Positions 25,362 to 33,454 of a stretch of 64,000 nucleotides of DNA are shown here, piece after piece. Numbering within the stretch: the stretch's first letter is position 1; each line of letters opens with the position of its first letter. Both the position numbers and the translations under genes were made by a program. The notes under the pieces were generated by a model. That model worked only from the letters and a program-made list of their open reading frames with translations. It searched no databases and was not told the origin of the DNA. Source of the DNA: 2-02-FULL-55-14 sp964534125 (GTDB lineage: Bacteria; Bacteroidota; Ignavibacteria; UBA10030); contig CAZHOJ010000005.1 in the NCBI GenBank assembly GCA_964534125.1, positions 186,001-250,000 of the forward strand, written 5' to 3'.

Positions 25362-26846
25362 TCATGATCGTGGACGGGACGTTGTCGCAAGCCCGCCGCC
25401 GCCGATGACGACCATGATGACCGCCTGGACGAGCGTCTTGTACTGTACGACCTCCGACGCGAACCCCGCATCGTACGCGAACCAGAGTCCCACCGCCATC
25501 AGGAGCCCGTAGACGCCGAGCATGATCCTGCGTGCGAGCGCATTGGAGGAAGGAGAATCCACAGCAAAGAAACGATGAAAAGCCAGGAGGCCGGCGATAG
25601 CGATACCATCGAACGCAGCGAACATGAGCCAGAAGCGGCGCACGGCATCCGGTGCCTCGGGCGATCCAATGAACGGCTTCAGCGACCACTCATACAGCGC
25701 CCCGCCGAGGTTGGAGCCAAAGAGACTTCCGACAACGCCATACAGGAACGCATACCCCATGTAGACCGCTTTGCGTTCGCTGGGCGCCACAAGGCCCACA
25801 TAGCTGTAATACTTGGGATGCGCGGTCATCTCGCCGATAGAAAAGACGACGATACCTGCGATGAACACCCAGACATTCAGCCCGTAGGCCAGGAGGACGA
25901 AACCGACGAGCCCCAGCGTCATGCCGAGGCTCATCGTGAGGAGCGGGCGCGCGTTCTTCACGAGGGCACTGACCACCACCTGCAACAGGATGATCGTACC
26001 GGCATTGATGACCGTTACGTGTTCGACGTCGAACGAGAAGGTGATACCTATCGATGCGAAGAAGGCATTCACCGGCCCGGGATCCACAAAATCGCGCAGG
26101 AACCAGAGGACGGAACCGAAGTTCTGGAAATACAGTACCCAGAAGCCGGAGTAGAGAACGATCATGAGCATGAATCGGGCGTCTCCGAGCACCATTGCAG
26201 CATCGCGTGCCACCTGGCCGAGCGTCTTGGCGCTTTGAGGGCGTTCGGGATCCTTATAGATGAAGAGGGTCGGAAGGAGCATGAGCCCGCAGTAGGCAGC
26301 CGACGCGGTGAAGACATAGCTCCAGGAGAAACCCTTGAGGTACGACGTGACGAACGGTGCCAGGAACGCGCCCAGATTGATCATCCAGTAGTAGATGCCG
26401 AAGCCGAGTCCTGAGTTCGTTTCGTTCGTGGTGCGGGCGATCGTGCCGGTGATGATCGGCTTGAAGAGACCCGAGCCGGTGGCCATGATCAGAAGGCTGG
26501 TGAAGACCGCGGCGTAGGAGCTCATGTTCCCCGCCGCAAAGTAGCCGACGGTCAGGAACGAAAAGGCCGTCAGTAGCATCCGACGATAGCCGTAACGGTC
26601 TGCCAGTGCTCCGCCGACGATCGGGATGATGTACGTGAACGCATAGACGAGCCCCTGGAGGAATCCGACAGACTGTTCCGAAAATCCGAGACCTCCCTCC
26701 GAAACCTCGTTCGTCAGATAGACGGCCAGTACGGCGTTCATACCGTAGTAAGCGCCGCGCTCGAACAGTTCCATCACATTCGACAGCCAGAAGATGCGCG
26801 GGAAGGAGCGGAGAACAGGGCTGCCTGGAGTTGAGGTTGTGGTCAT
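25362..26846 (-). CDS. POT-family (peptide-type) MFS transporter
   Basis: 494 aa with about 12-14 membrane helices. The first helix carries the ELFERGAYYGMNAVL motif, which matches the ExxERFxYY proton-coupling signature of the POT/PTR2 oligopeptide transporters. VGGALADRYGYRRMLL is the MFS loop 2-3 motif. It is probably a proton-coupled importer of di- or tripeptides or similar solutes in the inner membrane. It is separated by about 60 nt from the small hypothetical gene and may be independently transcribed. Confidence 0.85.
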   Translation of the reverse strand: MTTTSTPGSPVLRSFPRIFWLSNVMELFERGAYYGMNAVLAVYLTNEVSEGGLGFSEQSVGFLQGLVYAFTYIIPIVGGALADRYGYRRMLLTAFSFLTVGYFAAGNMSSYAAVFTSLLIMATGSGLFKPIITGTIARTTNETNSGLGFGIYYWMINLGAFLAPFVTSYLKGFSWSYVFTASAAYCGLMLLPTLFIYKDPERPQSAKTLGQVARDAAMVLGDARFMLMIVLYSGFWVLYFQNFGSVLWFLRDFVDPGPVNAFFASIGITFSFDVEHVTVINAGTIILLQVVVSALVKNARPLLTMSLGMTLGLVGFVLLAYGLNVWVFIAGIVVFSIGEMTAHPKYYSYVGLVAPSERKAVYMGYAFLYGVVGSLFGSNLGGALYEWSLKPFIGSPEAPDAVRRFWLMFAAFDGIAIAGLLAFHRFFAVDSPSSNALARRIMLGVYGLLMAVGLWFAYDAGFASEVVQYKTLVQAVIMVVIGGGGLATTSRPRS

Positions 26847-26950
26847 ATTCTATCCATCAGATGTGTGTGATCGTGGAGTCCCGGAGGCAGAGCTCTTCCG
26901 CATCTCCCGCGGGTCCATTCGGTCATTCGATTGACATCAACAGACGTCGT

Positions 26951-27103
26951 CCGTGGGTGCTCCGCCTGCGCCCAACAGCGGCTTCGGCGGACATCACACC
27001 GACTCTATCAGTATTCTATCTGAGTGCCGTGGGTGGTCCACCTACGCCAAACAGCGGCTTCGGTGGACAGCACACAGACTCTATCAGTATCTTAGCTTGA
27101 GTG
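26951..27103 (-). repeat. Two tandem 76/77-bp repeats ending at the tRNA-Leu 3' end
   Basis: Unit 1 is 26951-27026 and unit 2 is 27027-27103. Each starts with CCGTGGGTG, a copy of the tRNA-Leu 3' end (read on minus as CACCCACGG), then a hairpin, then a spacer ending GAGTG. The hairpins are TCCGCC/GGCGGA (26961-26966 with 26986-26991) and TCCACC/GGTGGA (27037-27042 with 27062-27067). The arms differ at paired positions, so pairing is kept. The copies lie just downstream of the tRNA on its strand. Confidence 0.85.
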
Positions 27104-27187
27104 CCGTGGGTGGGAATTGAACCCACACGTCCCTTGCGGGACACAGGATTTTAAGTCCTGAGCGTCTGCCAGTTCCGCCACCACGGC
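27102..27187 (-). tRNA. tRNA-Leu (TAA)
   Basis: 86 nt, class II tRNA with a long variable arm (TGTCCCGCAAGGGACG). The acceptor GCCGTGG pairs with CCACGGC, the discriminator is A, and CCA is not encoded. The anticodon stem CAGGA/TCCTG encloses CTTAAAA, giving anticodon TAA. It is followed on its own strand by two repeats that copy its 3' end. Confidence 0.95.
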
Positions 27188-27345
27188 ATACCAGGGAACA
27201 ATGTGAAATGTATTGGGAATACGTCTTGGGAGCTGGGGACCCTGATGGACCCTTTTAACCCAATGTACTGATTTTCGATGCCAACGGTCGATCGAAGCCG
27301 ATGGATCGGCGCAGTTCATGTGCAGAAACGAGAACATTCTTTATG

Positions 27346-28578
27346 TCAGCCCTGCCTGTTTCTGCGAAGCGACAACATCATCAGAAGGCTCTCGATGCCT
27401 CTTCCCGCGAAAGGCAGGAGGGCGATCTTCATCATGGTCTGGTGCCGGGGCAAAGCGAAGAACGCCACGCCGACGATGGTCGATGCGATCAGGAAGAGCA
27501 CCGGGATCCGAACCGCGGACCATTCCAGGTTCCTGAACGTCCCGATCATCGCCAGAACAACGACAAGGACCATCGAGACTCCGACCACAACATAACCCGA
27601 CCGTTCCTGCAAGGGATTGAAAGACCAGAGATAGAACACCTTCGATATCGATGCAATGAAGTCAACATCCCAGTGCGAGACCAGATGTCCGAGTGCCTCG
27701 TGCCTGAAGAGACTGTCCATCGCCAGTTCAAACCGCTCATCCCGGGGGAGCTTCGCCAACGCCTCCGCGACATGCTCGTTCCCCCATGTCCCGATGCCGA
27801 CATCATTATGGCCTCTGTACAAATTCAGGCCCTGGCTCGTCGACAGCACAATGGCATTGTCAAATATCTGATAGTTCCTCGCAAGCCACGGAAGCAGTAG
27901 CAGCGCGACGGCGGCGAGTGCGAGAGCAGGCTTTCGCCACGACCTGCCATGTATATGAATGGCTATCATAGCAACCACGAAGAGCAATACATCAAACCGC
28001 AGGTAGGCAAGCACGACGGAGATCAGTGTGACGAGCGTCCAGGTTCGACCGGAGACATGCCACTCTGGATGCCTGGTCAGATAGAAGACGAGCATGATGC
28101 CAAGCTGAAACAGGACCGTCGGCGTTGTCGACAGCACCGCATATACCATTTCCGGCGCGATCGCGGCGATGAACATGGCCGCAAGGGCCGCCCGCTCAGA
28201 GAAGACCGATCGGGTATACATATAAACGAGCAAAATCGTGAAGAGCGCGAGGACTGTCTGGACAAGAACGAGCAGGACGTTCGTCAACCCAGCATTGCCA
28301 ATAGCGAGAAAGGGGACGATGAAGAGCACATAGCCCGGGGGCATATAGGCCGAAGGGAGAGCCGTGTCGGCTGGGTCGAAACGATGGTCGAGGAGCTCGC
28401 CACCGGCGCTGAACAGCGAATAACCTCTCCCTGCCAGGAGGTTCTTCGCCAGCTCACTGTATTCCCAGTAGTACTCGTTCGAGAAGTCATATGCAACCGC
28501 GGACGCACCGATCCGCAGGATAGTTGCTGCCGCGAGAATGACCCAGACATTCCTATTCAGCGTACTCTTGGACCTCAT
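27346..28578 (-). CDS. GT39-like membrane glycosyltransferase
   Basis: 410 aa from the ATG at 28578 (GAGGTG just upstream); the open frame continues upstream through a nine-base C tract but without conserved sequence. It has about ten membrane helices. The first luminal loop after helix 1 holds an acidic patch (YDFSNEYYWEYSELAKNLLAG) typical of the GT39/ArnT/PMT-like GT-C superfamily, and a DHRFDP motif follows. It probably transfers a sugar from a lipid carrier to a surface molecule. No other glycan genes are adjacent. Confidence 0.72.
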   Translation of the reverse strand: MRSKSTLNRNVWVILAAATILRIGASAVAYDFSNEYYWEYSELAKNLLAGRGYSLFSAGGELLDHRFDPADTALPSAYMPPGYVLFIVPFLAIGNAGLTNVLLVLVQTVLALFTILLVYMYTRSVFSERAALAAMFIAAIAPEMVYAVLSTTPTVLFQLGIMLVFYLTRHPEWHVSGRTWTLVTLISVVLAYLRFDVLLFVVAMIAIHIHGRSWRKPALALAAVALLLLPWLARNYQIFDNAIVLSTSQGLNLYRGHNDVGIGTWGNEHVAEALAKLPRDERFELAMDSLFRHEALGHLVSHWDVDFIASISKVFYLWSFNPLQERSGYVVVGVSMVLVVVLAMIGTFRNLEWSAVRIPVLFLIASTIVGVAFFALPRHQTMMKIALLPFAGRGIESLLMMLSLRRNRQG

Positions 28579-28689
28579 CGCACCTCGGCACGACATCGGA
28601 AGAAGTGAGGATAGCAGTTGAGTATAGGTCCTCTTTTCGATGGGAACAAGACACCTCCGATATTCCACATGCATCATGGTCCCGAGACC

Positions 28690-28698
28690 GGGGGGGGG
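28690..28698. repeat. Nine-base G/C homopolymer upstream of the glycosyltransferase
   Basis: Nine consecutive G on the plus strand (C on minus), about 112 nt before the chosen ATG and inside the open reading extension of the same gene. Homopolymers of this length can slip during replication and change expression or frame. Confidence 0.8.
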
Positions 28699-28748
28699 CG
28701 AACCGCATCGAAGTGTGCCTTCCGGCGTCCAACGCACTGATAATAATC

Positions 28749-28772
28749 ATGCCCGCCGGAGAGGCGGGCATT
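28749..28772 (-). terminator. Hairpin terminator after tRNA-Cys
   Basis: TGCCCGCC pairs with GGCGGGCA around a 5-nt loop, starting 5 nt after the tRNA-Cys discriminator. Downstream on the minus strand is ATGATTATTATC, an AT-rich but poor T tract. It probably ends the Gly-Cys tRNA transcript. Confidence 0.55.
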
Positions 28773-28774
28773 TG

Positions 28775-28846
28775 AGGCGCCGGACAGATTCGAACTGTCG
28801 CATAAAGGTTTTGCAGACCTCTCCCTTACCACTTGGGTACGGCGCC
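28775..28846 (-). tRNA. tRNA-Cys (GCA)
   Basis: 72 nt. The acceptor GGCGCCG pairs with CGGCGCC, the anticodon loop CTGCAAA gives anticodon GCA, and the T arm contains AGTTCGAATCT. The discriminator is T, as expected for tRNA-Cys. CCA is not encoded. It is the second tRNA of a Gly-Cys pair on the minus strand. Confidence 0.95.
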
Positions 28847-28861
28847 GGAACAACGAAAAAC

Positions 28862-28943
28862 GAAGAAGGTAAAAGGAAGAAGTGGTCAGGTCGGTCGGGG
28901 GATCGGCGCACCCAGACCACCCACTTTTTCGTTTTACCTTCTC
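28862..28943. repeat. Long imperfect inverted repeat between tRNA-Cys and tRNA-Gly
   Basis: The left arm (28862-28887) begins GAAGAAGGTAAAA. The right arm (28915-28943) is its imperfect reverse complement (GACCACC...TTTTACCTTCTC). The centre is a GC-rich 27-nt spacer. The arms are purine-only against pyrimidine-only, unlike the surrounding sequence. Confidence 0.7.
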
Positions 28944-28965
28944 ACATTTTCCTTCTTAAGAGCGG

Positions 28966-29023
28966 GCCGTCCCGTCACACCTGGCGTGACAGACGGGCCG
29001 CGCTCAACGCGCCCTGCGCGTTG

Positions 29024-29027
<4 letters not shown>
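28966..29027. repeat. Two adjacent palindromes abutting tRNA-Gly
   Basis: The first (28966-29000) pairs CCGTC with GACGG and, on minus, GTCACGCC with GGTGTGAC. The second is perfect: CGCTCAACGCG (29001-29011) with CGCGTTGAGCG (29017-29027). The second overlaps the last four bases of tRNA-Gly, so part of the tRNA end serves as a hairpin arm. It may act as a terminator or be an inserted palindromic unit. Confidence 0.7.
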
Positions 29028-29096
<69 letters not shown>

Positions 29097-29130
29097 AGAA
29101 TTGCCGGTCATGTAATATAGCAATCCATCC

Positions 29131-29640
29131 TTAGCGCTGCAAGAGGTCCGCATACGCGCCGCCGATGGTATCAGACTTCCGGATGCCAAAAGCCTCCACC
29201 AGGTCCGCCAGCAGGCGGTTGGCCTGCCTTTTTCCCTCGATCAGCAGCACCTCGAACTCGATGAACGTCCCCAGACCCTTCACAGCATCAAGATGGATCC
29301 GTGCATTCCTATAGAGATACAGCCACCGCTCCTTTCGAACAACGACTCTGCTCTCCCGAGTCTGTGGCCACCGACGTAAGAGTCCCTGCGGATCTGCGAC
29401 CGGGATCCTGATGAAAGATGAGATGCGTCCAGCCCGGCTTCGTGACTGGGAACGGTCATAGTAGATCAGTTCGGGGACCGACGAAGTTTCTTCCCGCAGC
29501 TTCAGCCTCCCGGGAACGAGCATCAAGAACGTGTCTCTCTGTTGCAGCCTGCCTGCCGGCCTCGCACCAAGGGACGCAGCAATGCGCCGGCCCCGGGCAA
29601 GCGAATCGAATCGGGCCTTGATCTCCAGGTTTTGTGACAC
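29131..29640 (-). CDS. CYTH-domain protein (class IV adenylate cyclase-like)
   Basis: 169 aa. The start MSQNLEIKARFDSLARGRR carries the E-x-K form of the CYTH N-terminal motif. Charged strands forming the triphosphate tunnel follow (GRLKLREE, SSFIRIPV, RKERWLYLYRNARIHLDAV) with the late acidic strand FIEFEVLL. CYTH proteins bind triphosphates and include CyaB adenylate cyclases and thiamine triphosphatases; the exact reaction cannot be assigned. It lies 5 nt after greA, on the same strand. Confidence 0.82.
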   Translation of the reverse strand: MSQNLEIKARFDSLARGRRIAASLGARPAGRLQQRDTFLMLVPGRLKLREETSSVPELIYYDRSQSRSRAGRISSFIRIPVADPQGLLRRWPQTRESRVVVRKERWLYLYRNARIHLDAVKGLGTFIEFEVLLIEGKRQANRLLADLVEAFGIRKSDTIGGAYADLLQR

Positions 29641-29645
29641 GCGGA

Positions 29646-30131
29646 CTAGCGGGAAATGCTGAGAATTTTGTAAGAAAGCGTTCCTGCGGGGACCTTGATA
29701 CTGACCACCTCTCCTTCTGTCTTGCCGAGGAGACCTTTCCCTATGGGAGATGTGACGGAGATCTTGTTCTGCTCGAAATTTGCCTCCTCAGGCGCCACCA
29801 GCATATATTCGATGACCTCTTTTGAACGCTGGTCCTCGATCTTCACGGACGACAGGACGTACACCTTGTCGTTGGGAAGGTCGCCGGCCTCAATGATGCG
29901 GGCCCGCGAAAGCGTATCCTGCAGCTTCGCGATCTTCATTTCAAGGTGTGCCTGTGCCTCTCGGGCAGCATCATACTCCGCATTCTCGCTCAGGTCACCA
30001 TGACCACGGGCTTCCTGGATCTTCTGGATGACATCAGCGCGTCCGTTCGTTTTGAGGTCGCGCAGTTCGTCCTCGAGCTCTTTCAGCTTCTCTCTCGAGA
30101 GGTAGGTTATTCCGGAATTCGCTTCACCCAT
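29646..30131 (-). CDS. greA: Transcription elongation factor GreA
   Basis: 161 aa. The N-terminal antiparallel coiled coil (about 8-75) contains the acidic tip GDLSENAEYDAAREAQ that inserts into the RNA polymerase channel. The FKBP-like C-terminal domain contains SPIGKGLLGKTEGEVVSI. It rescues backtracked polymerase by stimulating transcript cleavage. It is separated from ribBA by a terminator, so it has its own promoter, and is followed closely by the CYTH gene. Confidence 0.95.
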   Translation of the reverse strand: MGEANSGITYLSREKLKELEDELRDLKTNGRADVIQKIQEARGHGDLSENAEYDAAREAQAHLEMKIAKLQDTLSRARIIEAGDLPNDKVYVLSSVKIEDQRSKEVIEYMLVAPEEANFEQNKISVTSPIGKGLLGKTEGEVVSIKVPAGTLSYKILSISR

Positions 30132-30166
30132 TACATCTCTCCCATCATGCCGTCTGACCGGCTTGG

Positions 30167-30206
30167 TAAAAAAACAAAGCCAACATCACGAGGATGATGG
30201 CTTTTT
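30167..30206 (-). terminator. Intrinsic terminator of ribBA
   Basis: On minus, AAAAAGCCA (30206-30198) pairs with TGGCTTT (30182-30176) around a 15-nt loop, followed by GTTTTTTT. It lies about 110 nt after the ribBA stop and 35 nt before greA. The plus-strand reading also ends in T-rich sequence, so it could work in both directions. Confidence 0.7.
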
Positions 30207-30221
30207 CGTATGCACAACTTA

Positions 30222-30315
30222 GGCACTTTCACGGAAATCCGCAAGTGCCGACCGGGGATTTCATGGACCACCCCCAAGCAACGCTACTGCGGCCAAAGGC
30301 GGCAGTGCAAATCCC
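30222..30315 (-). other. Structured 3' untranslated region of ribBA
   Basis: Three nested or adjacent pairings fill the gap: GGCACTT (30222-30228) with AAGTGCC (30243-30249), GGGATTT (30255-30261) with AAATCCC (30309-30315), and an inner ACTGC with GCAGT stem around 30286-30306. The set is more ordered than a spacer needs to be. No known RNA family was recognised. Confidence 0.4.
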
Positions 30316-31553
30316 TAGGACGAGGTATGGGAATGCCCGATCGGTGGTTCGATGAGGATCAGGTGGCCCAGCTTGTCGCGCTTCACCTTGAGGTATTTCT
30401 CATTGAACAGGTTCGGATCGACCTCGAGCGGGACCCGCTCGACGATCTCCAGCCCGTATCCGCTCAGTCCGACGACCTTCTTTGGATTGTTCGTCATCAG
30501 CTTCATCTTCCCGACACCGAGAGAGCGGAGGATCTGAGCACCGATCCCGTAGTCGCGAAGGTCCGCCCTGAAGCCAAGCTTCTCATTCGCTTCGACAGTG
30601 TCCAGCCCCTCGTCCTGGAGAGCGTAGGCCTTCAGCTTGTTGAAGAGTCCGATCCCTCTCCCCTCCTGTCTCATGTAGACGATGACCCCCTTCCCTTCCT
30701 TCTCCACATGCTGCATGGCTGCAACGAGCTGGTCGTTGCAGTCGCATCGTCTCGAACCGAACACATCTCCCGTCAGGCATTCTGAGTGGACACGGACGAG
30801 CGTCTCTTCGTCCGGGCTGATGGATCCCTTCACGAGCGCCACATGTTCCTTATTGTCCGTCACCGACCGGAAGAGATGAAGGTCGAACTCACCATGCCGC
30901 GTGGGCAGGCGGGTCGACACGACCTTCTGCACCAGCGTCTCCCGGTGCATCCGATATTCGATGAGGGACCTGACCGTAATGACCTTCAGGCCATAGCGTT
31001 TTGCGATAGCGAACAATTGCGGCGTGCGCGCCATCGTTCCATCCTCGTTGAGTATCTCGACGAGGACCCCGACGGGACGGAGGCCCGAAAGCCTGCACAG
31101 GTCCACGACTGCCTCGGTATGGCCAGCACGTCGCAGGACACCGCCATCCATCGCCCGGAGGGGGAAGATATGACCCGGACGAGCGAGGTCGGCGGATGTC
31201 GTCCCCGGATCGGCGAGCGCCCGTATCGTGATAGCCCGGTCTGCGGCTGAGACTCCTGTCGTCGTTCCATGGATGGAGTCGACCGAGACTGTGAACGGGG
31301 TCTCATGGAGAGAGGTGTTCGCATCCACCATCGCTTCGAGGCCCAGTTCCCGCGCGCGGTCGGCAGACAATGGAGCGCACAGTACACCGCGACCTTCACG
31401 AACGAAGAAATTCACGATGTCCGGCGAGATGTGCTCAGCCGCCGCGACGAAGTCTCCCTCATTCTCTCTGTCCTCATCGTCGATGACGATCAGGACCTTC
31501 CCGGCACGTAACTCCTCGAGAGCTTCATCTATCGTATTGAAACGATGTCCCAT
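30315..31553 (-). CDS. ribBA: Bifunctional 3,4-dihydroxy-2-butanone-4-phosphate synthase / GTP cyclohydrolase II
   Basis: 412 aa from the ATG at 31553 (MGHRFNTIDEAL); an ATG at 31586 is inside yajC and badly spaced from any Shine-Dalgarno. The N-terminal RibB domain (about 1-200) has DDEDRENEGDFV and RRAGHTEAVVDL. The C-terminal RibA domain (about 201-412) has the zinc cysteines HSECLTGDVFGSRRCDC and the RQEGRGIGL motif. It makes both riboflavin precursors from ribulose 5-phosphate and GTP. No FMN riboswitch is seen upstream; yajC is. Confidence 0.95.
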   Translation of the reverse strand: MGHRFNTIDEALEELRAGKVLIVIDDEDRENEGDFVAAAEHISPDIVNFFVREGRGVLCAPLSADRARELGLEAMVDANTSLHETPFTVSVDSIHGTTTGVSAADRAITIRALADPGTTSADLARPGHIFPLRAMDGGVLRRAGHTEAVVDLCRLSGLRPVGVLVEILNEDGTMARTPQLFAIAKRYGLKVITVRSLIEYRMHRETLVQKVVSTRLPTRHGEFDLHLFRSVTDNKEHVALVKGSISPDEETLVRVHSECLTGDVFGSRRCDCNDQLVAAMQHVEKEGKGVIVYMRQEGRGIGLFNKLKAYALQDEGLDTVEANEKLGFRADLRDYGIGAQILRSLGVGKMKLMTNNPKKVVGLSGYGLEIVERVPLEVDPNLFNEKYLKVKRDKLGHLILIEPPIGHSHTSS

Positions 31554-31566
31554 CGTGTGCCCGGCC

Positions 31567-31890
31567 TTATTTGCCGGTCTCCCCATCCTGTGCGACAGTG
31601 GTAACGGAGCCGCGCTCCACCTTGACCTTCACGTTGTCAGCGATCTGGACGAGAAGTGTCTTCTCCTCCAATCCGATGACCGTGCCATGGATCCCCCCGG
31701 ACGTCACGACCTTATCTCCCCGCTTGAGCGCAGAGAGCATCGCCTGGCGCTGCTTTTCCCTCTTCTGCTGGGGGCGGATGATCATGAAATAAAAGATGGC
31801 AATGATCGCTCCGAACAGGACGAGATTGCTTATCATCCCCGGGCCTTCCTGACCCTGAGGCGACATCAAAAATGGAAAGAATGCGTACAC
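31567..31890 (-). CDS. yajC: Preprotein translocase subunit YajC, GTG start
   Basis: 107 aa from a GTG at 31890, with a perfect AGGAGG five nt before it; a longer frame overlaps tgt and has no signal. One membrane helix (about residues 20-38, LVLFGAIIAIFYFMII) is followed by RPQQKREKQRQAM and the KRGDKVVTSGGIHGTV motif of YajC. It is an accessory component of the SecDF translocase complex. It lies between tgt (23 nt) and ribBA (13 nt), and tgt-yajC is a common order. Confidence 0.93.
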   Translation of the reverse strand: MYAFFPFLMSPQGQEGPGMISNLVLFGAIIAIFYFMIIRPQQKREKQRQAMLSALKRGDKVVTSGGIHGTVIGLEEKTLLVQIADNVKVKVERGSVTTVAQDGETGK

Positions 31891-31913
31891 GAAATCCTCC
31901 TGACAGCGTTGAC

Positions 31914-33065
31914 CTATGGTTCTATTCTTCCAGCTAGCCGCGCGAGCGTTTGTCGCTTCCATATCCCGAACCTTTTCTCAAGGATCGCGGCGCGCATGGA
32001 CTGGACGAGCCTATAAAAATACGAGACGTTGTGGAGAGATGCGAGTTGGAGCGCGAGGATCTCCCTCGCCATGAGCAGATGGCGGATGTAGGCGCGGGAG
32101 AATGTGCGGCAAACATAGCATTCGCAGGCCTCGTCGAGGGGTGACAGGTCATCCCTATAGGCGGCATTTCTCAGGTTGAGCGTTCCGGCGGAGGTGAAGA
32201 TCTGGCCATTCCGGGCGTTCCGGGTGGGAACGACGCAGTCGAACATGTCGATGCCGCGCGAGACAGCTTCGATCAGGTCACCGGGCAGACCGACGCCCAT
32301 CAGATAGCGGGGACGGCCAGGAGGAAGCAATGGCTCCACGACATCTATCGTGCGCAGCATCTCTTCCTGCGGTTCGCCCACCGCAAGTCCGCCGATCGCA
32401 TACCCGTCAAAACCGATGTCAAGAAGGTCACGGGCACTCCTCTCCCGCAACGATGCGCTCGTCCCCCCTTGTACGATCCCAAACTGGACCTGCCGGTGTC
32501 CATACATCGGTTGTGACCGGAGAAAGGCGGTCCGGGACCGCTCAGCCCATCGTGTCGTCCGGTCGACTGCTGTCCGGACGATGGCATCTTCCGACGGGCT
32601 CGACACACACTCGTCCAGGACCATCATGATATCCGAGCCGATAGCACGCTGGATAGAGACGACGTCTTCGGGAGTCAGGAAGTGGGCTGATCCATCGATG
32701 TGGGACTTGAAATGAACACCGTCCTCTTCCACGCGACGCAGGTCGGCCAACGAGAAGACCTGATATCCTCCGCTGTCAGTGAGGATGGCCCGGTCCCATG
32801 ACATGAATCGATGCAGACCGCCGTACTGCTCAAGCGAGACGGGCCCTGGCCGGAGATACAGATGGTACGCATTGGCGAGAATGACCCGGACATCCAGTTC
32901 GATCAGCTCACGCTGCTCGACGGCCTTCACGGTTGCCTGAGTGCCGACCGGCATGAAGACTGGGGTCAGGATCTCACCGTGATCTGTCCTGAGGATCCCT
33001 GCCCGCGCCCGCTCATCCGTCGCCAGAAGCTCAAATCCCATGCTGCTCAGATCCGCCCTTTCCAT
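31914..33065 (-). CDS. tgt: tRNA-guanine (queuine) transglycosylase
   Basis: 383 aa. The catalytic region ILTDSGGYQVFSL, the GFDGYAIGGLAVGE motif and the zinc-binding CECYVCRTFSRAYIRHL region are all present. It exchanges guanine-34 for the queuosine precursor preQ1 in GU(N) tRNAs. The ATG at 33065 has AAAGG upstream; the gene overlaps the VanZ-like gene by 35 nt. queG at 3.4-4.3 kb provides a later step of the same pathway. Confidence 0.96.
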   Translation of the reverse strand: MERADLSSMGFELLATDERARAGILRTDHGEILTPVFMPVGTQATVKAVEQRELIELDVRVILANAYHLYLRPGPVSLEQYGGLHRFMSWDRAILTDSGGYQVFSLADLRRVEEDGVHFKSHIDGSAHFLTPEDVVSIQRAIGSDIMMVLDECVSSPSEDAIVRTAVDRTTRWAERSRTAFLRSQPMYGHRQVQFGIVQGGTSASLRERSARDLLDIGFDGYAIGGLAVGEPQEEMLRTIDVVEPLLPPGRPRYLMGVGLPGDLIEAVSRGIDMFDCVVPTRNARNGQIFTSAGTLNLRNAAYRDDLSPLDEACECYVCRTFSRAYIRHLLMAREILALQLASLHNVSYFYRLVQSMRAAILEKRFGIWKRQTLARLAGRIEP

Positions 33066-33441
33066 CCGAACCTTTGCGCCGCCGCAGTATCACAGAAAGG
33101 ATCGCCAGCCCGATCGCGGCACCGACCACATCAGCCACCAGGTCCCAGATATCCGTGTTCCGGCCGGGGACGTAGTACTGATGAAGTTCGTCGAGTGCCC
33201 CATAGAAGAGACTGAACAGGAATGCCGATGTCATCGGGACCCGGGCAAGAACGGGAATCCGGCCCTGGTTGAAGAAGGCACGGTGAGCGAGGACAGCCAG
33301 GATGCCGAAGACGATCGCATGCGGGATCTTGTCCTGCAGGACCGGCAGAGGTACTTCGGGGACCCTCTGGAGGGAGGAGACGGCAAAGATCGCAATGCAT
33401 GCTGCCAGGAACGGAGCCTGGTACCACAGAAATCGCTTCAT
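33031..33441 (-). CDS. VanZ-like membrane protein
   Basis: 136 aa from the ATG at 33441; the longer frame runs into the upstream gene and is not supported. Four membrane helices are visible with motifs typical of VanZ-like proteins: DKIPHAIVFGILAVL, then SLFYGALDELHQYYVPGR and DLVADVVGAAIG. The family, named after teicoplanin-resistance VanZ, is widespread and mostly of unknown role. It overlaps tgt by 35 nt and follows nnrDE by 13 nt. Confidence 0.85.
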   Translation of the reverse strand: MKRFLWYQAPFLAACIAIFAVSSLQRVPEVPLPVLQDKIPHAIVFGILAVLAHRAFFNQGRIPVLARVPMTSAFLFSLFYGALDELHQYYVPGRNTDIWDLVADVVGAAIGLAILSVILRRRKGSDGKGGSEQHGI

Positions 33442-33454
33442 CCTTGTGGCATCC

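Noticed and set aside
26951..27103. Tandem repeats considered as a CRISPR array
   Set aside because: There are only two units, the spacers are similar to each other rather than unique, and no cas genes are present.
31554..31600. FMN riboswitch upstream of ribBA
   Set aside because: The sequence upstream is the coding region of yajC with only 13 nt between the genes.
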